Shown: piece after piece, positions 17,082 through 23,909 of the stretch
Layout of the letters: each line of letters opens with the position of its first letter
Numbering within the stretch: the stretch's first letter is position 1
Assembly: GCA_002841155.1 (NCBI GenBank)
Contig: PHEH01000006.1
Coordinates: 62,001 to 126,000 of the forward strand
Source: Alphaproteobacteria bacterium HGW-Alphaproteobacteria-18
GTDB lineage: Bacteria; Pseudomonadota; Alphaproteobacteria; Caulobacterales; Hyphomonadaceae
Direction: 5' to 3'
Length of the DNA stretch: 64,000 nucleotides
The notes under the pieces: generated by a model
Told to the model about the DNA's origin: nothing
Database searches by the model: none
What the model saw: the letters and a program-made list of their open reading frames with translations, nothing else
Made by a program: the position numbers and the translations under genes

Positions 17082-17195
17082 CCCCTTCCTGTTTCAGTCC
17101 CATTCTAGGCTGAACGCGCCGTCGCGTCACCTTAACCAGCGCCGCCACACTCGGCTGCTCCGCTAGCGGAAGCAAGCCGGACACGCAGCAATGCC

Positions 17196-17513
17196 TTATT
17201 CAGCCTTCCCCCCTGACAGGGAGCAGGCAAACATGTCACCGAGCACCGACGAGAACGACAGCTGCTCCTGAACAGTCAACTCGCCAACGAAGGTCATCAT
17301 GTCCTTCTTGTCCCGGCCTACTGACTGCGCAGTCTTCTTGAAGAGTTCCGGTGAGAGATTCTTCTGCATGGCATCGGTGATACAGCCACACGTCGCCTCT
17401 GCTTCGCCGTCGGCGACACAGGCGTCTACCAGCACCTGACGGTCACTTGGCCCCGCAAGGCTACATGCCGATAGCGCCAGCGCTGCGATGGCGGCGATAA
17501 TCCCCGCTTTCAT
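17196..17513 (-). CDS. Small cysteine-rich lipoprotein, unknown function
   Basis: A 105-residue protein with a lipoprotein signal peptide ending in LALSAC, so Cys17 should be lipidated and the protein anchored in the cell envelope. The mature part has four further cysteines (CVADGEAEATCGC and FACSL), suggesting disulfides, in a mostly helical sequence. I recognise no domain. It sits between the phosphatase gene upstream (63-bp gap, same strand) and the small membrane protein gene. Confidence 0.7.
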   Translation of the reverse strand: MKAGIIAAIAALALSACSLAGPSDRQVLVDACVADGEAEATCGCITDAMQKNLSPELFKKTAQSVGRDKKDMMTFVGELTVQEQLSFSSVLGDMFACSLSGGKAE

Positions 17514-17576
17514 GATGGAACACTCCCTCGACCCTTAGAGCGATGTGCTGACATGAATCCGGGGCGCTGAAAAGCG

Positions 17577-18290
17577 CTATTCCCGGCCGATGATCTGGTC
17601 CAGCTGTGGGCCCTTGCCGAGTTTCTGGAGGAACTCTGTCTTAACTGCGACCCTGTCGTAATCCTCGGATACCCAGTCGAGAAAGGGCTTCCACTGATCT
17701 TTCGGCCTGCCGGCATTGAAGGCAACATAGGCTTCGAAGAAGGCATCCAGCACGCCGGTCTTGCCGTGGCGGATATGCAGGTAGCGCCCGGAAAGCTGCT
17801 CGATCGCCTCCTCATAGGGCAGTTTTTCGCGCAGCAACTTATACAGCACCGCCATGATGCCGGCCCGGTCTGCGCCGGATTTGCAGTGCATCAGGGCGGG
17901 ATAACGGATGCGCTCAAAGAGATCACGCGCCCCGAAAACCTTGTCCACCGTGGGCGGCTCACGTGAGAACATCTGGAAGTCGATGAGATCAATGCCCGCC
18001 TGCTCGCAGGCCTCCTTTTCGAGGAGGTAAAAGCCCTTGGTGGTGGGGCCGCGCAGGTTGAGGATCGTCTTGATGCCCCGTTCCTTCGCATGGGCGAGCA
18101 CCTGTTTGGGCGAGGGCTGGTTGGCCCGCCACATCTCCGGCGAGATCTGGTGCAGGTTTGAAAACCACACGCGCAGGAAGCCATGATCGCCGAGATACAG
18201 CTCCCGCTTTGCACGGGCGCGTCCCTCGCGCGTGGCGAGATCTGGCGCAATATGCGGCTTGCGCAGGCTTTTGGGGGTAATCTTGACCAT
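17577..18290 (-). CDS. Cysteine-based protein phosphatase (dual-specificity-like)
   Basis: A 237-residue cytosolic protein with the P-loop HCKSGADRAG (Cys136, Arg142), the HCx5R signature of protein tyrosine/dual-specificity phosphatases. RANQPSPKQV and TILNLRG upstream match the small bacterial DSP-like family found beside lipid A or envelope genes. The substrate could be a phosphotyrosine protein, a phosphoinositide or a lipid A phosphate; sequence alone does not decide. It is transcribed toward the lipoprotein gene; the region upstream of its start holds an inverted dispersed repeat. Confidence 0.87.
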   Translation of the reverse strand: MVKITPKSLRKPHIAPDLATREGRARAKRELYLGDHGFLRVWFSNLHQISPEMWRANQPSPKQVLAHAKERGIKTILNLRGPTTKGFYLLEKEACEQAGIDLIDFQMFSREPPTVDKVFGARDLFERIRYPALMHCKSGADRAGIMAVLYKLLREKLPYEEAIEQLSGRYLHIRHGKTGVLDAFFEAYVAFNAGRPKDQWKPFLDWVSEDYDRVAVKTEFLQKLGKGPQLDQIIGRE

Positions 18291-18342
18291 CTCTGTTCCG
18301 CGATTAGGGCATCAGGCAGTTCGCCTGCCACAAAAACTGCCG

Positions 18343-18424
18343 CTCATCCTGAGCGAAGTCGAAGGATGGGCCAAGCCGCGCTGCCGCCAGCCCCGGCTCG
18401 TCCTTCGACTTCGCTCAGGATGAG
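18343..18424. repeat. Inverted pair of dispersed CCTTCGACTTCGCTCAGG repeats
   Basis: Two ~26-bp copies of the same sequence, core CCTTCGACTTCGCTCAGG, face each other at 18343-18368 and 18399-18424 with one mismatch and a 30-bp spacer, so the transcript could fold into a long hairpin. The same pair recurs at 26143-26226. The unit is a known abundant intergenic repeat of many alphaproteobacteria. It occupies the 319-bp gap 18291-18609, which holds no other recognisable feature. Confidence 0.85.
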
Positions 18425-18609
18425 CCGTCCGCCTGCCGCGCGATCTAAAGGGCGCCGCTCAGTGGGGCAAGAGATGGGGGCATTCTCGCCTGCCAGAAGT
18501 TTTTTTCACCGGCCCGCATCCAATTCCTCCACTCGAAGCATCTTACAGGCATAGACGCTGGCAATCACGCCTGCGCCGCAACAGCCAAGCCTCTTCGGAG
18601 CAACAGGAA

Positions 18610-18990
18610 ATGGATATGGAAGACATCGTTGTCCCGGTAGTTCTCTTTCTCTCCCCCGCACTGATCGTGTGGATTGTCAGCCACTTCAACGCCCGCAAGC
18701 GCAACACGGTGCATGAAACCCTGCGCCTGGCCATCGAGAAGGGCCAGGTGCTCTCCCCGGAGATGATGGACAAGATGTCCCTGCTGACCGACCCCGTGCG
18801 CGCCGACCTTCGACGCGGTGTGCTGTTCCTGGCCTTCGGCGCCGCCTTTGCGGTCCTCGGCGGCCTGATCAGCGCAGAAGAAGCCCAAGCCCTCACGCCC
18901 ATGCTCGGTGTGGCCTGCTTCCCCATCTTCATCGGTATCGCATACATTGGTCTCTGGGCGTTCGGCCGTGAAAAACCGGCCACTGAGTAA
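18610..18990 (+). CDS. DUF6249-type membrane protein
   Basis: A 126-residue membrane protein with three hydrophobic segments (about residues 7-25, 70-87 and 97-117) and a soluble loop with HETLRLAIEKGQVLSPE, which is typical of DUF6249 proteins. Such proteins commonly sit beside ECF sigma factor genes, as here: the sigma gene begins 31 bp after the stop. They may take part in sensing or anti-sigma control, but no mechanism is established. Start ATG 18610; a second ATG is two codons in. Confidence 0.8.
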   Translation: MDMEDIVVPVVLFLSPALIVWIVSHFNARKRNTVHETLRLAIEKGQVLSPEMMDKMSLLTDPVRADLRRGVLFLAFGAAFAVLGGLISAEEAQALTPMLGVACFPIFIGIAYIGLWAFGREKPATE

Positions 18991-19021
18991 TCTCAGGCTG
19001 GTAGCGTCCGGAGGACGGGAT

Positions 19022-19558
19022 ATGCGATCAGACCCCGATCTCGCCCATGCGGCGGCCAAGGGCAGCGAAGACGCCTTCGCCGAACTTGTCCGCCGCCACC
19101 AGGCACGGGTGCGCGGCATGGCCCGTCGCCTGACAGGATCATCCGCCCAGGGCGACGACATCGCCCAGATGACCTTCCTGGCGGCCTGGCAGAAGATCGC
19201 CAGCTATGCCGGAGGCACGTTCAGCGCCTGGATCTGTGCCATCTGCTGGCGGGAGTTTCTGCAATGGCGCCGCCGCCAGAAAATGGAGATCGAGTTTGAC
19301 GAAACGGCCGAGATCATCCCGTTCGACCGGCCGTTTGATCGCTCGGCCACAGATACCGAAACCCGGATGGACCTTGCCCGCGCGCTGGACAGCCTGACCG
19401 AAGCCCAGAGGGTCTGTGTCGTGCTGTGTGTGGCCGCAGGTCTCAGCCACCGGGAAGCGGCCCAGGTCACAGGCTGGCCGCTGGGCACTGTAAAATCCCA
19501 TGTCCTGCGCGGGGTTGCCCAACTCAGGACGTGCCTTGCCAATGCCGACGTGGCATAA
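19022..19558 (+). CDS. ECF-type RNA polymerase sigma factor
   Basis: A 178-residue sigma-70 family factor lacking regions 1 and 3. Region 2 spans about residues 12-85 (DAFAELVRRHQARVRG, GDDIAQMTFLAAWQKI) and region 4 about 115-168 (LTEAQRVCVVLCVAAGLSHREAA, GTVKSHVLRGVAQLR). It should direct RNA polymerase to a small stress or envelope regulon. The start at ATG 19022 follows GGAGGACGGGAT. It lies between two small membrane-protein genes on the same strand, and the downstream one is a plausible membrane anti-sigma factor. No target promoter was identified. Confidence 0.92.
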   Translation: MRSDPDLAHAAAKGSEDAFAELVRRHQARVRGMARRLTGSSAQGDDIAQMTFLAAWQKIASYAGGTFSAWICAICWREFLQWRRRQKMEIEFDETAEIIPFDRPFDRSATDTETRMDLARALDSLTEAQRVCVVLCVAAGLSHREAAQVTGWPLGTVKSHVLRGVAQLRTCLANADVA

Positions 19559-19565
19559 TGGAGAG

Positions 19566-19919
19566 ATGACGATGCGTGACGATGAAACCTATGGCGATCT
19601 CGCCCGGCTGTTTGCCGCTGAAGATGCAAAGCTGGAGGCTGCGCCCTTTACCGCAGACGTGATGAAGCGCGTGCGCCGCCAGGCGATGATCCGCCGGCTG
19701 ACCGTGGGGGCGTTCGGTTTCCTGGGCGCCTTGATCGCCCTGCTCCAGTTGCCCGAACTGCTCTCGGCCTTTGTGGGGGTGGATCATACGGTGATCTCCG
19801 CGCTGGACCTCGCCCGGACGGAAATCAGCCAGGCCGCCACCCGCAACCCGATGTGGCTCGCCATCATCATCGGCGCGGCGCTGTCGATTGCGGCAGTCTC
19901 GATGACCGAGCGCGCCTGA
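19566..19919 (+). CDS. Small membrane protein downstream of ECF sigma factor, possible anti-sigma factor
   Basis: A 117-residue protein with a soluble N-terminal half (YGDLARLFAAEDAKLEAAPFTADVMKRVRR) and two membrane helices (about residues 48-67 and 94-113). It starts 7 bp after the sigma factor stop and is followed by a terminator, so it is co-transcribed. The layout, cytoplasmic helical domain plus membrane anchor after an ECF gene, suggests an anti-sigma factor. There is no zinc-binding HxxxCxxC motif, so this is inference from position. Confidence 0.65.
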   Translation: MTMRDDETYGDLARLFAAEDAKLEAAPFTADVMKRVRRQAMIRRLTVGAFGFLGALIALLQLPELLSAFVGVDHTVISALDLARTEISQAATRNPMWLAIIIGAALSIAAVSMTERA

Positions 19920-19942
19920 GGCCGAACACACCACCAAGAAAG

Positions 19943-19971
19943 AAGGCCGGCTTCTGCAAGCCGGCCTTTTT
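19943..19971 (+). terminator. Intrinsic terminator after the ECF sigma operon
   Basis: A perfect 11-bp stem AAGGCCGGCTT/AAGCCGGCCTT with a CTGC loop, followed by a T-run. It closes the 18.6-19.9 kb transcript and may also serve the convergent gene at 19995-20720. Confidence 0.9.
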
Positions 19972-19994
19972 CATAGGTTTGATGTCACGTCAGA

Positions 19995-20720
19995 TCAGTA
20001 CTCGGTTGCCGAAGGATCTTCCGGAGAAACCGGGTTTTCGTTCCAGGTATCATCCGGCACCGGGTCGAGACCTGGCTCAATGAAAGTGCTGGAGTCCGGA
20101 TCATCGGCTTCCGGTGTCATATAGTACTCACCGTCCGTAACCGGAGCTTCTTCACTCACGACATCCATATCGCCCTGGCCTTCCTGGGCGTAGGCGGGGT
20201 CAACAGGCGAACCATCAGCGGTCACCCAGACATCCGCCTGCGCGTCGAGCTCGGAGATTTCGGCGCCGACCGTGTTGACCGCAGCGAGCATCTGAGCGTT
20301 GAGATCTTCGGTGGAATACTCCTCCGGCAGGTCACCTTCGCTCAAGGACGCTTCAAGGGCAACGTCTGGCGCCACCACTTCGGCGGTTACCACCGCATCA
20401 GCTTCGGCTTCTGCTTCAGCGAAGGAAGTGTCACTTTCGGTTTCGGCGAAGCTGTCGTCTTCCTGCTCGGCTTCCGCCTGCATCACCGGATCAATGCCGG
20501 GCGTAGGCGGAGCAATTTCTTCTGCCATATCCGGTTCAGGAGGAAGCTCGCCAGGCAGAACGTCCGTCTGCGGCTGGAACTCATCCATCGGATCTGTGGT
20601 TTCAGAGACCATCGGTTCAACCGGAATCGCATCCGGCGATGTCGGATCAATGGTGGACTGGGCGATTGCGGGCGATGCCATAAGAGCGACAACGGCGCAG
20701 CTGGCGAGAAGCTTTTTCAT
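19995..20720 (-). CDS. Very acidic, low-complexity periplasmic or secreted protein
   Basis: A 241-residue protein with a clear signal peptide (MKKLLASCAVVALMASPAIA, cleavage before QS). The mature part is rich in Glu, Asp, Pro, Ser and Ala with almost no basic residues and no hydrophobic core (runs such as AEAEQEDDSFAETESDTS), so it is probably intrinsically disordered. I recognise no family. It could bind cations or act as a spacer in the envelope; this is a guess. The start at ATG 20720 has GGAG six bases upstream. Confidence 0.75.
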   Translation of the reverse strand: MKKLLASCAVVALMASPAIAQSTIDPTSPDAIPVEPMVSETTDPMDEFQPQTDVLPGELPPEPDMAEEIAPPTPGIDPVMQAEAEQEDDSFAETESDTSFAEAEAEADAVVTAEVVAPDVALEASLSEGDLPEEYSTEDLNAQMLAAVNTVGAEISELDAQADVWVTADGSPVDPAYAQEGQGDMDVVSEEAPVTDGEYYMTPEADDPDSSTFIEPGLDPVPDDTWNENPVSPEDPSATEY

Positions 20721-20847
20721 GAGGGGCTCCATCAACAAGAGCAGGATTGCTCAATTGCAGAGTAAATTCCGCAAACGCGCATTGGTTCCGAAAGGGGAGA
20801 TTAATCCGGAGACAGGCTTGGGGCGAAAATGAGGCAGGATACCCGGC

Positions 20848-21423
20848 TCAGCGCCGGTATCCCAGGCCTTCCAGCAGGGATTTGGTCTCATAGAGCGGCA
20901 GGCCGACAATGGCCGTATAGCTGCCGTTTATGGCGGTGACGAAGCCGCCAGCGGCGCCCTGGATGCCATAACCGCCCGCCTTGCCCTTCCAGTCGCCACT
21001 GGCAACGTAAGCGGCGATCTCCGCCTCTGTGAGGCGTTTCATCTTCACCCGGGCAAGCACCGTGCGCGATGCGATCTGCCCATCCGGCGCGCGCACGGCG
21101 ACGCCGGTGATGCACTGATGCGCCCGGCCGGAGAGGAGGCGCAGGAAAGCAGCGGCCTCGGCCTCGTCAGCGGCTTTCTCAAGATTGCGCTGGCCGAGGG
21201 CGACGACCGTATCTGCGGCGAGGACATACGCGCCCTCAGCCTCACACGCGGCCGCCTTCTCCCGCGCCAGCCGCAGGGCCAGCTCACGGGGCGATTCGGC
21301 CTTGCGGCGCGTCTCGTCGATGTCTGTGGGGACGACCCGATCCGGCACAATGCCGATCTGAGCCAGGAGCTGGAGACGCCGGGGGCTCGCACTGGCGAGA
21401 ATGAGCGGCGCGCTGCCCGGCAT
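20848..21423 (-). CDS. maf: Maf-family nucleoside triphosphate pyrophosphatase
   Basis: A 191-residue cytosolic enzyme that hydrolyses non-canonical or excess nucleoside triphosphates to monophosphates. The N-terminal ILASASPRRLQLL phosphate-binding motif, DIDETRRK, the central YVLAADTVV and the C-terminal GGYGIQGAAGGFVTAINGSYTAIVGLPL are all present. It begins 5 bp after infA, in the infA-maf order usual in alphaproteobacteria. Residue pattern suggests dTTP/UTP preference (YhdE-like), but that is weakly supported. Confidence 0.95.
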   Translation of the reverse strand: MPGSAPLILASASPRRLQLLAQIGIVPDRVVPTDIDETRRKAESPRELALRLAREKAAACEAEGAYVLAADTVVALGQRNLEKAADEAEAAAFLRLLSGRAHQCITGVAVRAPDGQIASRTVLARVKMKRLTEAEIAAYVASGDWKGKAGGYGIQGAAGGFVTAINGSYTAIVGLPLYETKSLLEGLGYRR

Positions 21424-21428
21424 GGCGA

Positions 21429-21647
21429 TTACTTGAAGCGGTAGGTGATACGGCCCTTGGTGAGGTCGTAAGGGGTCATTTCGACCATGACCTTGTCGCC
21501 TGTGAGCACGCGGATGCGGTTCTTGCGCATCTTGCCGGCGGTGTGGGCGATGATTTCATGCTCGTTCTCCAGCTTCACGCGGAACGTAGCATTGGGCAGC
21601 AGTTCGACGACTGTGCCTTCAAATTCAATCAGTTCTTCTTTTGACAT
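21429..21647 (-). CDS. infA: Translation initiation factor IF-1
   Basis: A 72-residue S1-fold protein ([48 protein letters not shown]) that binds the ribosomal A site during initiation. Length and sequence are canonical. It lies between the UPF0262 gene upstream (132-bp gap) and maf downstream, all on the minus strand. Confidence 0.98.
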   Translation of the reverse strand: MSKEELIEFEGTVVELLPNATFRVKLENEHEIIAHTAGKMRKNRIRVLTGDKVMVEMTPYDLTKGRITYRFK

Positions 21648-21779
21648 TCTCTATCCAGATCTGGGGGGCGCGGCAGGAAAGCCGCTTTTTCCACGTATCA
21701 CTAGCCGGGCGCCATACAGCTTTCAGCAGATTCCGGCAAGCGAAGAGGGCATTTCAGATATCTGCGCGGGAAAAGGCCC

Positions 21780-22268
21780 TCACGCCCCCGGCGCGCGGCC
21801 CTGGCCGGCGTGGAGGGCGCAGATGAGGGTGAAGAGGCGGCGGGCGGTGTGGAAGTCGATGTCGATCTTGCCTTCCAGGCGCTCCTTGAGAAGCTCTGAG
21901 CCCTCATTGTGGATGCCGCGCCGGGCCATGTCGATGGCTTCGATCTGGTGGGGCGTGCTCATCCGGATGGCTTCATAATAGCTGTCGCAGATGGTGAAAT
22001 AGTCCCGGATCACACCCCGGAAAGGCGACAGGGAGAGGATGAAGGTGTGCACCTCTTCGCCGGGCTCGGTGCGGATGGCGAAGACAAGCCGGCGCTCATG
22101 CTGGCTGAGGGCAAGGATGTAGGGGCCACGATCCTCGCCGATCACGCCGAAGGTGTTTTCCTCGATCAGGTCGAAGATCGCAACGCGGCGCTCATGCTCG
22201 GCGTCCGGGCCGGAGGCACCGAGCGTTTCCTCGTCGATATGTACGGCGACGAGCCGGTTGACGCCCAT
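21780..22268 (-). CDS. UPF0262 family protein
   Basis: A 162-residue conserved alphaproteobacterial protein (UPF0262) of unknown function; [23 protein letters not shown] and DYYEAIR-like segments are the family landmarks. ATG 22268 gives the usual family N-terminus and lies 4 bp after the hisD stop; an in-frame ATG at 22313 would overlap hisD and has no Shine-Dalgarno site. Its fixed place between hisD and infA suggests a housekeeping role. Confidence 0.88.
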   Translation of the reverse strand: MGVNRLVAVHIDEETLGASGPDAEHERRVAIFDLIEENTFGVIGEDRGPYILALSQHERRLVFAIRTEPGEEVHTFILSLSPFRGVIRDYFTICDSYYEAIRMSTPHQIEAIDMARRGIHNEGSELLKERLEGKIDIDFHTARRLFTLICALHAGQGRAPGA

Positions 22269-22272
22269 GGGA

Positions 22273-23571
22273 TCAGCCGCCCTGATTTGTTCGTATGGAG
22301 ACGGACCGGCCATGCGCCGGCAGGCGCTCGGCCTCGGCCAGGCGCAGGGCAGCGGGCGCAAGCGCGGCAAGGCCCTTGGGGCCGGCGCGCTGGATGCTCA
22401 TCCGCTTGAGAAAATCATACAGTCCGAGGCCGGAGGAAAACCGCGCGGCGCGGCTGGTCGGCAGGACGTGGTTGGAGCCCGTCACATAATCGCCCAGCGC
22501 CTCAGGCGTGTGGTGGCCGAGGAAGACCGCGCCCGCATGCTTGATCATCGGCAACATGCCGTCAGGGTCTGCGATGCAAAGCTCGACATGTTCGGCGGCG
22601 ATGATGTTGGCCGCGCGGGCAGCGGTGGCGAGATCCGGCGCCGTGATGATGGCGCCATGGGCGATCCAGGACTCGCGGGCGCGTTCTCCGGTCGCCAATG
22701 ATTTCAACTGGTTATCCACAGCCTTTTCAACAGCCTCGCCGAGCGCGGCGTCCAGCGTGATGAGGATCGACTGGCTGGAGGGGTCATGCTCGGCCTGGCT
22801 CAGCAGGTCAGCGGCCACCCAGTCCGGATTGGCGGTGGCATCAGCGATCACGAGGATTTCCGACGGGCCCGCGATGGTGTCGATGCCGACGCGGCCGAAG
22901 ACTTGGCGTTTGGCTTCGGCGACAAACGCGTTGCCGGGGCCAACGATCTTATCCACAGCCACAATCGGGCCTGCGCCATAGGCCAGCGCGGCAACCGCCT
23001 GCGCCCCGCCGATGGGGAAGAACTCGGTCGCGCCAGCCTTGCGCGCCGCATAGGCGACGGCCGGGGCAAGTTCCCCATCCGGCGCCGGGGCGACCATCAC
23101 GATACGCTCAACCCCCGCAATGCGCGCAGGCACGATATTCATCAGCACGGAGGACGGGTAGCTCGCCCGCCCGCCCGGCACATACACGCCGACAGACTCC
23201 AGCGCCGTCCAGCGCCAGCCAAGCTCGACGCCTGCCTCGTCCGTGAAGCGGTGATCTGCCGGGCGCTGGGCCGTGTGATAGGCGGCGATGCGGTCATGCG
23301 CAAAATCGATCGCGTCGCGCAGATCCTGCGGGCAGGCGGCGGCGATGAGATCAAGGTCTACATTGTCTGACTGGAGCGTTGACGGATCAAGCTGCAACCG
23401 GTCGAATTTCGCCGTATAGTCGGCCACAGCCGCCCCGCCCCGCTGGCGCACATCTGCGATGATCGCCGCCACGATGCCGGCCACATCCTCACCCTGCCCA
23501 CGGTCTTCGTCGAGGAAACGGCGCAGGGCCGCCTCGAAACCGAGCTCAGATGCGTTCAGGCGGCGGGCCAT
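22273..23571 (-). CDS. hisD: Histidinol dehydrogenase
   Basis: A 432-residue NAD- and zinc-dependent enzyme that oxidises histidinol to histidine in two steps, the last reactions of histidine synthesis. Conserved blocks include [50 protein letters not shown] (zinc ligand region) and AEHVELCI. It heads the hisD, UPF0262, infA, maf cluster. Other his genes are not in the window. Its upstream region is shared with a divergent TonB receptor gene that normally does not belong to this block. Confidence 0.96.
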   Translation of the reverse strand: MARRLNASELGFEAALRRFLDEDRGQGEDVAGIVAAIIADVRQRGGAAVADYTAKFDRLQLDPSTLQSDNVDLDLIAAACPQDLRDAIDFAHDRIAAYHTAQRPADHRFTDEAGVELGWRWTALESVGVYVPGGRASYPSSVLMNIVPARIAGVERIVMVAPAPDGELAPAVAYAARKAGATEFFPIGGAQAVAALAYGAGPIVAVDKIVGPGNAFVAEAKRQVFGRVGIDTIAGPSEILVIADATANPDWVAADLLSQAEHDPSSQSILITLDAALGEAVEKAVDNQLKSLATGERARESWIAHGAIITAPDLATAARAANIIAAEHVELCIADPDGMLPMIKHAGAVFLGHHTPEALGDYVTGSNHVLPTSRAARFSSGLGLYDFLKRMSIQRAGPKGLAALAPAALRLAEAERLPAHGRSVSIRTNQGG

Positions 23572-23766
23572 GCGGGCTCTTTCCAGGGCATTTTTCCAGC
23601 CCCGCTACATGGACCGTGCGGCCTGTGCTGGCAAGACGGCGAAGTGGGCGCGCCTGCGATGTGTGAACGTGTTCAGTGACAGGCGACCAGCCAGAACCGC
23701 CGGGTGGGCGCCGCCGCTCGCGGCCCTCTGCGCGCGCAGAAAAACACACGCGCTCTCACTGAAACC

Positions 23767-23812
23767 GCAAATTGTGTCACCGCGACACATTTGCGATTGA
23801 GTTTCACACTCA
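23767..23812. promoter_or_regulatory. Two inverted repeats upstream of the FecA-like gene, candidate iron operator
   Basis: GCAAATTGTGTC and GACACATTTGC (23767-23778 and 23784-23794) form an almost perfect inverted repeat around ACCGC; the GCAAAT/ATTTGC ends recall alphaproteobacterial Fur-type sites. Four bases on, TGAGT-TTCAC-ACTCA (23798-23812) is a second inverted repeat. They lie 98-143 bp upstream of the receptor start in the 338-bp hisD/receptor spacer. Regulation by iron is inferred. Confidence 0.45.
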
Positions 23813-23841
23813 TTCGCGTTTAGGGACAGCCTTGAGAATAA

Positions 23842-23862
23842 GGAGGCCAGCCACAGGCCTCC
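23842..23862 (+). other. 5'-UTR hairpin before the FecA-like gene
   Basis: GGAGGCC/GGCCTCC with a 7-nt loop is followed by eight A residues and then AGGAAACC. The orientation (A-run, not T-run) rules out a plus-strand terminator. It could influence translation of the downstream receptor; no known riboswitch was recognised. Confidence 0.4.
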
Positions 23863-23909
23863 AAAAAAAAGGAAACCAAGCTGTGAAATTTTCCGGTGAG
23901 ACCCGCCCC

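Noticed and set aside
23842-23862. Intrinsic terminator before the FecA-like gene
   Set aside because: The hairpin is followed by A residues, not T, on the plus strand, and on the minus strand the T-run precedes the stem.
23767-23862. Cobalamin or other known riboswitch in the FecA-like leader
   Set aside because: No conserved riboswitch core was recognised; only simple inverted repeats are visible.
23772-23909. N-terminal extension of the FecA-like receptor frame
   Set aside because: It runs through the inverted repeats and would place residues ahead of the signal peptide.
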